Below are positions 55,268-64,000 of a DNA stretch of 64,000 nucleotides, in pieces. The notes beneath the pieces were generated by a model that had not been told where the DNA came from, did no database searches, and was given only the letters and a program-made list of their open reading frames with translations. The stretch spans positions 45,785,501-45,849,500 of the forward strand of contig NC_088915.1 of the NCBI RefSeq assembly GCF_963576675.1, given 5' to 3'. Position 1 is the stretch's first letter, and every line of letters begins with the position of its first letter. This DNA is from Euphorbia lathyris. Lineage: Eukaryota; Streptophyta; Magnoliopsida; Malpighiales; Euphorbiaceae. A program made the translations under genes and the position numbers.

Positions 55268-56560
55268 GATGTCCACCCCCTTCTTTAGCATTTTTAGACA
55301 TTCTTTCAGGATTTATTTTGTAAAAGTTGCTTTATAGGAGGACTTTTTTTTATGATTAATCCCCCTAAATCGTCATTTTGGAGTTGTGATGATGCTGCCT
55401 ATTTTAGGCTCTTGATTTTGCTGACGTGTCCGGGTGTGATTGGGCCTAGGATATTGCGTTTTTGTAGCTCATGTATGACACTGTTTCTTTCAATGATGAA
55501 AAAAAAATCTTTATCTGCCTTGAAGTCATTTCATTTTCTAAAACGCTTTCATCTTCCTTCCATTCTCACTGTATTCCCCCCCTCTTTCTTCTCGCCACTC
55601 CTCTTGCTCTTTGGAATTTTTAGGATTTGGTTCTCGTCTTCTTTCTTCTTGCTCCTTATTTTAGGAAGTTGTTACGTCTCCCCGATTTAAGTAAGTTCAC
55701 TCTCTTTTTATTCTTCATTTCCTCCTTCTCATCGCTCAATGGTTCGAGCGGGCTCATCTCATGGTAAGGGCAAGAAACCTTAGGCAAGCAAGAAGCTTCT
55801 AACCAATCTGCCATCCTTTCTGAATGATAAACCCTCCAATAATAAAAATTTTAAACCTCATTGGTTCTGGATTTGCCTTCCTAAATATGAGAGCGGTGAA
55901 ATTTTATGGGACTCTCTCTATTCCCTCAGCTTTCCTTTCCACTGCTCCTGAAATTGGGCCGTTATGAAAAATACAGCTTTCATGACTGGGCTCCCCTTAC
56001 CGATGATGAATGTATGATTATCTGATCAATCTACGTCTTACTTTTATGAGGGATCAACTGTTGAGTCACTTGTCGAAGAATATGCCCTTTTTTATAGTGG
56101 ATGAGGCTAACATAGTTCATCCGGAGGGAGCACCCACATATAATTGTATCTTTGCAGGTTAGAAGTGAACACTTCCTTTTTGAGTTGTTTTGATTTTTTT
56201 ATTCCTATGTGTGCATATTCTAACATGAGTAATGTGTGGCTCAAATTGCTAGCTCACCAATTGGATGTGAAGAAACGTGCTGAGGAGGAGGCCGAGGCAG
56301 CAACTAAGGCAGCTCATGATGTGTCCGATTGTGTTCCTCATGGGCTATCGTCTTCACCCTCCGCCACGAGCTCCAGTAGCGCTTTGAGGGCTACTGAAAA
56401 TACTTCACCATCTAGTAAGCTTTTTACAACCTCTTGTTTTTAATAGTTTTTTGGTATAAGCATTTAATACTTGCTTCATATGTGCTGCAGCCACGACCTC
56501 AGCCGCTTGTGTTTTTGAACTTAATGCTGAACCTTTGGCGGCCATCCATATTTCCTGCTG
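55268..56560 (+). pseudogene. Antisense gene remnant of the second family A copy
   Basis: Relative to the LTR at 54789-55267 this is the internal 3' end, read on the opposite strand. A leader shares blocks with 33911-34301, and then at 55740 the frame MVRAGSSHGKGKKP starts the same antisense gene. Readable pieces include KLLTNLPSFLN and NFKPHWFWICLPKYESGEIL, and an Ala/Glu-rich helix plus Ser-rich segment (56225-56420). Several stops break it. No gag-pol of this copy is present before the FAR1-type sequence starts. Confidence 0.5.
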
Positions 56561-57838
56561 TGTTCTCCTTGATTCAGGTGAGATTCCAAGGGAATTACCC
56601 TCCGTTGTTTTTGTTGGATAATGATGAGATATTGGGTATTTCTGAAGGGATTACTACTAAAGCTAGGGTCGAAACTCAGACTAATATACAGGTCAAGGTA
56701 GAAGCTTTTGCCGATGCTGAATCTGCGAATGATTCAAAAGAGAAGAAGCACAATTTTATAGAACAACATCATCTTCTGGTATTTTTCTTATATCTGCAAC
56801 TCAAAATTTATTTGATATATATTGAAAATATTGAGATCTGTTCACATTAGTAATAGATTTCTTACACTAATTATTCACAAAGGCTGTAGACTGAATGTAC
56901 CAGTTGTTCAATGTAACTATATCATTTGTTCAAACTGAATATACCATTTGTTCCTACTAAATATATGGTTTGTTCCTACTAAATGTATGGTTTGTTCCGA
57001 ATGAATTATATCTGCTATATATTGAAAATATTGACATCTGTTTACATTAACAATTTATTCATTGTCTTGATAATAGATTTCTTACACCAATTATTCACAA
57101 AAACTGTAGTCTAAATTCTAACAAATTGTACCACTTGTTACATGTAACTATATCATTGAATAATAGCTATGATTAGTTTTAGGATATTTGGTTAAAGATA
57201 TAAAAATGTGACACAATGCAAGTTTATTGAATAATAGCTGATTTTAGAGTTGACATGTAACTATATCATTTGTTCCAAATGAATGACCCAATTGTTCCAA
57301 ATAAATGTATGGTCTGTTCCGAAATAATGTACCATTTGTTTCAAGTACATCTTTGTCCTAATCTCGATTCTCTTACCTGTTTTGTAGATTTGCTTTCGCC
57401 TAGTTACTCTTCTACTGCAATTGTACCTTACACACCAGAAGTAACTACAAGACTCAGTCCTAACAGAACAAAATTATGGGTGCCTAATTGTTCAAATGAG
57501 TTAAAACCTGCTCTTGGAATGATATTTGAGAATTATAATAAAGCTCAAGAATTCTACAAATCATATGCATGTGTTGCTGGATTTAATAGTAGGGTATCAA
57601 CATCAAGAAAAAAACAAGGTGTTATAAAAGAACAATTTTTTGTATGCAATAAAGAAGGTTACAAATATCACAGAAAAAAGCAACATCCAGTGATGTAAAA
57701 ACCAGAAAAAGGACACTCAATCGTGTAGGATGCAGTGCTAAAATGATTATCAAACTTTCTGACAATGGAATCTATGAAGTGACACAGTTCAAAGAAGAAC
57801 ATAATCATATTCTTTACACTCCAGGATGTGTGGAATTA
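56560..57838 (+). pseudogene. FAR1/Mutator-type transposase gene, N-terminal part
   Basis: An acidic N-terminal piece (near 56590-56780, with LFLLDNDEILGISEG) is followed by a repeat-rich, intron-like stretch (56870-57350). Then comes a FAR1-type DNA-binding domain: ALGMIFENYNKAQEFYKSYA, GFNSRVSTSRKK and EQFFVCNKEGYK. After a one-base frameshift near 57680 it reads RKRTLNRVGCSAKM, IYEVTQFKEEHNHILYTPG. The Cys and His residues of the WRKY-GCM1-like FAR1 zinc finger are present (C in FVC, C in VGC, HNH). Coding is cut at about 57838, where mitochondrial DNA begins, and resumes at about 61490. Confidence 0.75.
56870..57350. repeat. TTGTTCC-rich repeat cluster, left
   Basis: The unit 'GTAACTATATCATTTGTTCC-AAATGAATGTACCATTTGTTCC' and variants recur here, including TATATTGAAAATATTGACATCTG and ATTATTCACAAA-GCTGTAG. 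Copies start at about 56872, 57077 and 57250. The same units recur at 63180-64000. Confidence 0.7.
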
Positions 57839-58655
57839 ATAACCAAATGTGTCTTTGTTCCAACCACTGCGTAAGCTCCATACAGAGATAGGCTGGGGAT
57901 CTCGAAAGATATGAAAGACCTCCCTCCAAGCCGAAAGCTTCCCTGTTGGAGCTAGATGAAGGAGAAGCGGTAATTGGAGCCGCTTGAGGAAATAGGTATT
58001 GAATCCACATACTGAGCCAACAAAGGAACCTCATCTCCGGAAGGATATGATAGGAAGATATCTGAGTAGGATCCTAAGTATCCTACTGCGTGGTACAGGA
58101 AGGGACCTACCACTGACCTTCCTTATGGGGCAATCTCCTGAACACCCTCATTTAGGAGAACCCGCAGCTTAGCTTATTTAGCTTTCTTCTTTCCTTCCCA
58201 GCTTAGGCCTTCCTTCTATCGCTTATGATCCCGCAGCTTGGCTTATTTACCCTTGCTTTCTTCTTTCTTAGCCCGGTTTTAGGCCTTCTTTCCCTTTCTT
58301 TCTTCTGGCTTTAGCCTTTCTTAGCCTTCCCGGCTGCTTATTTACCCGTGCCTTCTGTAAGCTACTTCTCCGCCTAACGAGACTTACTGTTCTAAGGATA
58401 CAGTGTTACTGTTCTAACGGGAGAATGCTTTGCTTCTTTGGAGCGAAGGAGAAAGGAAGAAATTCCAGGTCACAGATCACACTTCCCCGGCAGTGGATGT
58501 TATCCCTGGTCTCGCTCTGAGAGATCCAAGTTGATGAATCATTGAGATGTGAAGTTTCAGAAGTGTTTTAGCGTGCTTCCGGTGGTTGGGACTGTGCCAA
58601 AGAGACGATCGGCAGTGATTGATTAAGGGTCAAGCCCCGGGTGAGCGTACTAGGG

Positions 58656-59165
58656 CTAGGGTAAAAATTGATTGGTAGCATACTCGATCAAACGAGTAAT
58701 TTTCTCACCTACTACGGATCCCATACTACCCCCCATAAATTGAAAATCCATAACCCCAACTGCTACGGGAATGCCGTTTAGTTGACCTGTGCCTGTTTGA
58801 ACAGCCTCGGTTAATCCTGTCTTTCTTTGATAAGAATCAATACGATCTTTATAAGGTTCCTCTTCTGAATGAAATTCAATGGGATCCAGAGATACCATGT
58901 CTTCATCCATAGGATCCCAAGTCCCTGGGTCAATCGAAAGTTCAATTCTATCTGAACTACTCATTTTCAAATGATATCCACATTGTTCACAAAGATTCAT
59001 TTTTGACTTAAAAAATTTCTTATAATTTAATCCATAACAATTTTCACATTGAACCCACAAATGTTTGTATTTTTGAGTTATATCGAGATCATTAGAACTT
59101 TCTCTTATAGCTAAATCGCTACCATTCGTGCTAGTTCTTAGACCGGCACTCTCGTTTTCACTACT
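58656..59165 (-). pseudogene. accD: Fragment of plastid accD (acetyl-CoA carboxylase beta subunit)
   Basis: In plastids accD encodes the carboxyltransferase beta subunit for fatty acid synthesis. The fragment reads, on the reverse strand, an N-terminal linker ([15 protein letters not shown]...) and then the zinc ribbon [16 protein letters not shown] and [12 protein letters not shown] (CxxC...CxxC). It continues [19 protein letters not shown] and [20 protein letters not shown] to EYATNQFLP, where it is cut near the middle of the catalytic domain. It lacks the start and the whole C-terminal half, so it is non-functional here. The sequence is very well conserved, which suggests a recent transfer. 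Confidence 0.92.
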
Positions 59166-59809
59166 ATTTTCGCTTTCACCACCACATCATTGCATGCAAG
59201 GGGAGCTCGCTCAAATTCGCTTTCTTCCTTCCCCCTTCTTAGTCCAATCGAACCCCCTCTTTTTTTTTCAAGGGAATGTTGCAACAGTTAATATTATTAA
59301 CACGCGACCTGGTACCGAATTCTAAACGAAATTTTAATAAGAACAATACTTAGTAGAGATTTCCAATTGAAAAAAATGCAGTTCTAATAGAAATTGAAAA
59401 AAAAAAGATAATTAGTCTGTCTATAGTTTATAAGAAAAGAGGAGATGGATAAGAGTCCGCCCCTACCTTCACGCCTCAATCGCCATCCTCTATTCCATTA
59501 TGTATCGCCGCTAGCTCATACCATGTGTCTTTGAACCGCTATTGCATTCCTCCCGGGGTTGAGCAGAGGAAGATCTACAAATAAGAAAGAGTCAAGCCCA
59601 GGGTAGGGGTACCAGAGTCCGCTAAGAAGAGAACGACTTGGCTTATACTTATGGAATGCCTCGGAAATAGAAAGACAATGGAGTCCCTGCCAAACTTAGG
59701 GCTCGCCTCCCTTGTCAGATTGTGGAGCTGTTCTCCTTCCATCCTCTGGAGACAGCCGGTAGAGAGTCCATGCAGAGGTCTAACGATGTCGGTGCTCCGG
59801 AAAGAAGGT

Positions 59810-59928
59810 ATGGCGTCAAGGCTGGGAAAGGGTCTAAGGAATGGGTAGTTACCGAGGTCCCAGAAATGGCGTCAAGGATAGGCTATAAAGGCTGGTTATG
59901 AGAAGGCTCCAAAGGTATGGCGTCAAGG
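59810..59928 (+). repeat. Three copies of ATGGCGTCAAGG in the NUMT
   Basis: The 12-mer occurs at 59810-59821, 59866-59877 and 59917-59928, each followed by similar GG-rich sequence. This is a short dispersed repeat of the kind common in plant mitochondrial spacers. Confidence 0.6.
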
Positions 59929-60540
59929 TAGGTTACGCGGGAAAGAGTTAGCTAGAAATGCTGTCCAGCTAGCACTAAGACAAATGTGTTAAAGAAAAGA
60001 CTTTTCACGGATACCCTTGTGTTAAATAAATGAAATTCATTCGTTAGCAATCGAGCTAGCAATGAATTAGTCTACGGCGCAGACTGACTTGCTTTACAGT
60101 CTTTCGAAAATCTGTCTAGAAATAGAAGGAGAAGTGAACTTACTTAGCTTTCATTCGTCGTTACTTTGTAACTGTTGAGTAGCTTACTTCGTTCTTTATT
60201 CAACGTAAACAGACTGTGGGCAGCCTTTTTCCTTCTCTTATGAGATCTCACTACTAAGGTATAAGGTAAGGTTTCCACTTACAAGGCCTGTTAGAGCTCT
60301 CTTCAACCTGCTCATGGCTAGATCGATCGGTTTCGGGTCAAATAGGAAGAACTAGAAGATTCCACCTCTGGAAAGCGCCTACACCTAATGGCTTAAGCCG
60401 CTGTTCCCATTTCCTCGCTGACCCATCATGCAAAAGGTACGCCGTTAGAGTAAGTGCGCTTTACTAATAGAATATTAAGTAAAGGCTCCGCTTAAACAGC
60501 TCCTTCGACTGATTGTTCGCATCGGATCTCAGGTTCTCTA

Positions 60541-60801
60541 TTGCACTCCCTAAATAGGGTTCAGATTTGGCGAACAAATACAAAGGTAAAAGGCTTTATT
60601 ATTGAGAAAGTAAAAGGAGGTTATTCAGTAGCCATCGCAGGTTTCATTACTTTTCTTCGATTCCGCCGTCCTCTCAAAAGGAAAAGGCCTCTCAAAAGGA
60701 AAAGGATATCGAATGATCGATTCACCATTAAGAGCATTAATCCCAAAAGAAGGACGAATATTGTGGTGTTTCTAACAGCGGCAGATCAAAAAAGAACTTG
60801 A
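60541..60801 (+). pseudogene. rps1: 3' end of mitochondrial rps1 (ribosomal protein S1)
   Basis: The frame reads VQIWRTNTKVKGFIIEKVKGGYSVAIAGF, then basic sequence and SNDRFTIKSINPK and NIVVF. This matches the C-terminal part of plant mitochondrial rps1. A perfect tandem duplication of 18 bp (CTCTCAAAAGGAAAAGGC unit, about 60673-60708) doubles the PLKRKR stretch. The 5' two-thirds of the gene are absent, and the frame continues past the usual end to a TGA at 60799. It is part of the NUMT and not expressed as a mitochondrial gene here. Confidence 0.8.
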
Positions 60802-61489
60802 TGAGCGAAATTTGCTGACGAAAAAAAAAGAGACCCTTTTCAATTCGGAAGCCTAGCGTCTCCTGTAACACTCTATCACCTTAAACCATTCTTTTGTTGA
60901 GGGTCTGGCACACAAAAGCTTTGGAATATTATTTTCGGGCACTCGAACGAAACCCTTTCTTACCACAAGCGTTAAATAATATGGCCGTGATCTGTCATTA
61001 CGTGCGACTATCTCCACTATAGAAAGAAAAAAAGAACAAAATTGACTAGAAATTGACTAGAAATAGGCTTTCTACATATGCATCGTCCAAAATAACGATT
61101 TTTATCAGCTGTAGCAAAGAAAGTAACTTCATAGAAGTCAAAATATGAACAAAAAAATATGCCTAGATACTTGTTTCTATGGATAACAGATCTAATTGAT
61201 AGAGGAAGCACCGTAAAGATCAATTAGCGAGATTTTTGGCCGATACAATAAGAACTGCTTACTTATCTCATAATATGAATATCAGACATAAGTTAGGAAT
61301 CAACTTATGTAACAGAGTCGATCCCCTAAAGTATTGAGCAGCGGTGTAGTATCAGATCCCAAAGATAGTAATAAATATAAGAGGGCAGGAACATGAACCT
61401 TCTACTCAAAAAGATGGTAGTTAATAATGCAAAGGTAAACCATCTACTTCATAATAGTTATGCATTGTAAATACTAAACTGATTAGTTA

Positions 61490-62730
61490 TATAATTTTGT
61501 TCATTTCATCTAAAAATAAAAAATATGATTTGGTTGAATATATGAATCTTGGTCCTCTGAAAACTTATAGACAAGCAAAGGAACTTTATGGAGGATATGA
61601 AAATATTGGTGCAGCGAAGATAAATTTTAAAAACTTCCAGAGAGACTTGAAAGCCTATATTAAGGATTCAGATGCACAAATGTTCGTAGATAATTTAAAA
61701 AAAAAGAGGAGTTATAGAGTGCATTATTTTTCGAATTTGAAGTAGATCAAGACGGCAGACTCTGTAGAGCTTTATGCGCAGACCCTGTATGTATAAAAAA
61801 CTATGCTCTTTATGGTGATATGGTCTCATTTGACACCACATATAGCACAAACATGTACTACATAATAATCTTTTACATAAAATTATTGGTTTCTGCCCTT
61901 CATATACTGATGTTGCCCCAGAAAACTTATGTTGTTCCAATACAAATGTCATGTTCTTCAAACAAAAAAACTTATTTTTATGCTACACTGAACAAGTACA
62001 ATATGATATTTGGACCATTTACTGGGGTTGACAACCACAAAAAATGTATTACATTTGCATCTTGTTTCGTGGCTAACGAAGATATTACATCATTTGAGTG
62101 GGTTTTTAGAACATTTCTCAAAGCAATGGACAACAATGAGCCGACTTGCTTGATAATAGACCAAGATCCAGCAATGATAGTTGCAATAAAAAATGATTTC
62201 AAAAAAACAGAACACAAATTTTGCATGTGGCACATTATGAAGAAGATGTCAGACAAAATAGGTATGAAAAATCATTCTATGCCTTTTATTTTCTATTATC
62301 CCATTCAATAAATAACATGTTCCCAAATAATACATGTGTTGTTCCATAATAATACATAAATTGTTCCTACAGAATATATGTGTTGTTCAATACACATACA
62401 TTCAATTTCTTCTAAAACTCTTTTGTTACTAATACAGGACGATAAATAATGCAAGAAACAGATTTTATCACAAAGATAAATTCTTGCGTGTGGAGTGTAG
62501 AATTAGAACCAGAAGAGTTTGTGGAAAAATGGATGAGAATTATTTTGGAATTCAATTTAGAAGAACATGGATGGCTGAAACACATGTATGATATAAGATC
62601 AACATGGATTCATGCTTTACGTGCTGATTGTTCAACAGGAGAAGAAGACCTCTTTCTCTTCAAAGAACTCGAACTGCTTCCTGAAATCTTTGCTTCAATT
62701 CTACTTCTACTAAAAAAATACGAACAATAG
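61490..62730 (+). pseudogene. FAR1/Mutator-type transposase gene, C-terminal part
   Basis: It resumes with KYDLVEYMNLGPLKTYRQAK, then NFKNFQRDLKAYIKDSDAQM. A one-base shift near 61700 leads to the MULE transposase core: YGDMVSFDTTYSTN (first Asp near 61832), FGPFTGVDNHKKCITFASCF, FEWVFRTFLKAMDNNEPT, LIIDQDPAMIVAI (second Asp near 62160) and HKFCMWHIMKKMSDK. About 150 bp between TYSTN and FGPF do not fit the family and may be an insertion or retained intron. After an intron-like gap (62262-62440) comes INSCVWSVELEPEEFVEKW and WLKHMYDIRSTWIHA. The zinc-finger SWIM end is missing. It is clearly the rest of the gene split by the NUMT. Confidence 0.78.
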
Positions 62731-64000
62731 AGAGAACGATACTATTTATAGAATTTTATTTAGTCTCTTCAACTTCCTACTGTCAAACACGCTTTCTTTC
62801 ATTCAAATGATTATCTATTGGGAAACTCAACAACTTTAATTTATTGAGTCTCTTCAAATTTTACTTTTTCTGCAATGAAACACGCTCTTTCATTCAAAAT
62901 AAATGTATATTGGAAATCTCAGTAGTCTTAAGATTATTACGTATATCAAATTTTTTATTAAATGCAAACTAAAATAAATCTGTTAATCAGTCTCTCAAAC
63001 TATTGGTATTATTTCCTATATTAATTGAAATTTAATAGTAATAAATTATCAGAATCAGTAATTATTTCATCATTTCTTTATTATTGCAAAGGGGATGAAT
63101 TATAAACACTTAAAATAAATCTGCATTCATTTTATTAACAATTACAACTTTAATGAAACATATACCATGTATTATTTATATTCAAACAAACAGTGATTAC
63201 TTATTGATCCATTATTACTGAAATAAATGTAACTATATCATTTCATTTTCTATTTTACAGGATGAAGCCTCAAAAGCAATCTTACTGATCCATTGGATAT
63301 ACTCTTACATTGTTACAACGATATACACAATTTGTTCCATTCCTTTAACTATATTATTCAAAACGAATACATATGTTGTTCCGGAATAAATATTAAATTG
63401 TTCCTTCAGAAATAGTTACATTCTTTTTAATTACTTTAATGTGATCTAAACTCATTTCTCATTCTAACATAATTAGTACTATGTTCCAAGACAATTTGTT
63501 TAATAAAATGATGTTTATTAAATGGATGATGTATATAAAGTGGTTGTGAGTATGAACCATTGGATATGCTCTTATATTGTTTCAAAGGTATACATAAATT
63601 GTACAAATAGTTTCATATAACTATATCATTTTTTGCAACTTAATGTACCATTAAATGGTTGTGAGTATTGACAAAGGCTATAGACTGAATTCTACCAAAT
63701 TATACCACTTGTTCCATGTAACTATATCATTTGTTCCAAATGAATGTACCATTTGTTCCAAGTGAATTATATTTGTTATATATTGAAAATACTGCTGGAT
63801 CTGTTAACAATAAACAAAAATATAATTTCAAAAACCTTATTGAATATAAAATAATATATATAAATTGTAAAGTATATCATGTTTATTAAATGGATGATGT
63901 ATATAAAGTGGTTGTGAGTATGAACCATTGGATATGCTCTTATATTATTCCAAAGGTATACATAAATTGTACAAATTGTTTCATAAAACTATATCATTTT
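62731..64000. repeat. Right flank with TTGTTCC repeats and a 122-bp direct repeat
   Basis: AT-rich DNA without genes. From about 63180 the TTGTTCC units seen at 56870-57350 reappear (for example 63671-63815). A block of about 122 bp starting ATGTTTATTAAATGGATGAT occurs at 63511-63632 and again at 63879-64000, a 368-bp period cut off by the window edge. The whole may be the terminal repeat region of the FAR1-type element. Confidence 0.65.

Larger units (their letters stand above)
57845..61430. other. Nuclear insert of mitochondrial DNA (NUMT)
   Basis: About 3.6 kb of sequence unlike its surroundings interrupts the FAR1-type gene. It contains the 3' part of mitochondrial rps1 (60541-60801, +) and a fragment of plastid accD (58656-59165, -). 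Spacers have the pyrimidine-rich, CTTTCTT/TTAGCC-rich style of plant mitochondrial intergenic DNA. Plastid fragments are common in plant mitochondrial genomes, so the simplest reading is one mitochondrial segment that already carried the accD piece. Both edges are approximate. Independent insertions of the two organelle pieces are an alternative. Confidence 0.75.

Noticed and set aside
55352..55690. 112-aa forward ORF with hydrophobic stretches
   Set aside because: It lies in the 3' leader of a family A element and is not conserved in the other copy at 33911-34301; hydrophobicity comes from T-rich sequence.
58656..61430. Functional accD and rps1 genes
   Set aside because: Both are truncated, and they lie in an organelle-derived insert within a nuclear transposon.
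62731..64000. CRISPR-like array of regularly spaced TTGTTCC units
   Set aside because: Units are imperfect, spacing is irregular, there are no cas genes, and the context is a plant nuclear genome.

Overview
The window is nuclear DNA of a flowering plant, most likely a eudicot. The evidence is intron-containing plant genes with GT-AG introns, a plant CYP96A-type cytochrome P450, several plant-specific retrotransposon lineages (Tat, Athila, SIRE, Tork-like Copia, L1 LINE, Au SINE), and inserted mitochondrial and plastid DNA. I cannot name the species. Most of the sequence is transposon; only two genes look intact: a sucrase/ferredoxin-like gene (36767-39654, +) and a P450 (51477-52973, -).

Layout. 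1-2794: AT-rich DNA with small DNA transposons, including a Tourist MITE nested in a hAT-like element. 2795-34853: a nest of LTR retrotransposons. The outermost pieces (family A) are a 5' LTR plus gag at 2795-4948 and an antisense-ORF remnant plus 3' LTR at 33751-34853. Between them lie a pol-less relative (family B, 4949-20122) split by a very young complete Tat-lineage element (C, 7918-17831, TSD ATGAT), a TRIM-like solo LTR (20123-20369), and an Athila fragment (D, 20370-33750, reverse strand) split by a complete SIRE-lineage Copia element (E, 21142-32578, TSD GAAAC). A, B and C share a primer-binding-site sequence, and each carries at least part of an extra gene running opposite to gag. 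In B and C that gene encodes the Transposase_28-type domain and is apparently spliced.

34854-36766: two Mutator-type non-autonomous elements with perfect 9- and 10-bp target duplications, ending just upstream of the sucrase/ferredoxin-like gene. 39655-44750: an Au SINE piece, an ARM-repeat pseudogene, a 5'-truncated L1 LINE with a 10-bp target duplication, and a foldback element around a LINE RNase H remnant. 44900-51000: two decayed Copia elements mixed with organelle-like DNA. 51477-52973: the P450. 53611-56560: a foldback element and a second family A 3' end in reverse orientation. 56560-64000: a FAR1/Mutator-type transposase gene split by about 3.6 kb of mitochondrial DNA. That insert carries the end of mitochondrial rps1 and a fragment of plastid accD. 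The transposase gene is flanked by arrays of a TTGTTCC-rich repeat.

The most interesting structures are the antisense, intron-containing genes of the Tat-like elements, the pol-less gag-plus-antisense-gene element B, the young but coding-defective element C, the long extra ORF of E with its stop-codon pattern, and the plastid-to-mitochondrion-to-nucleus insert inside a transposase gene.
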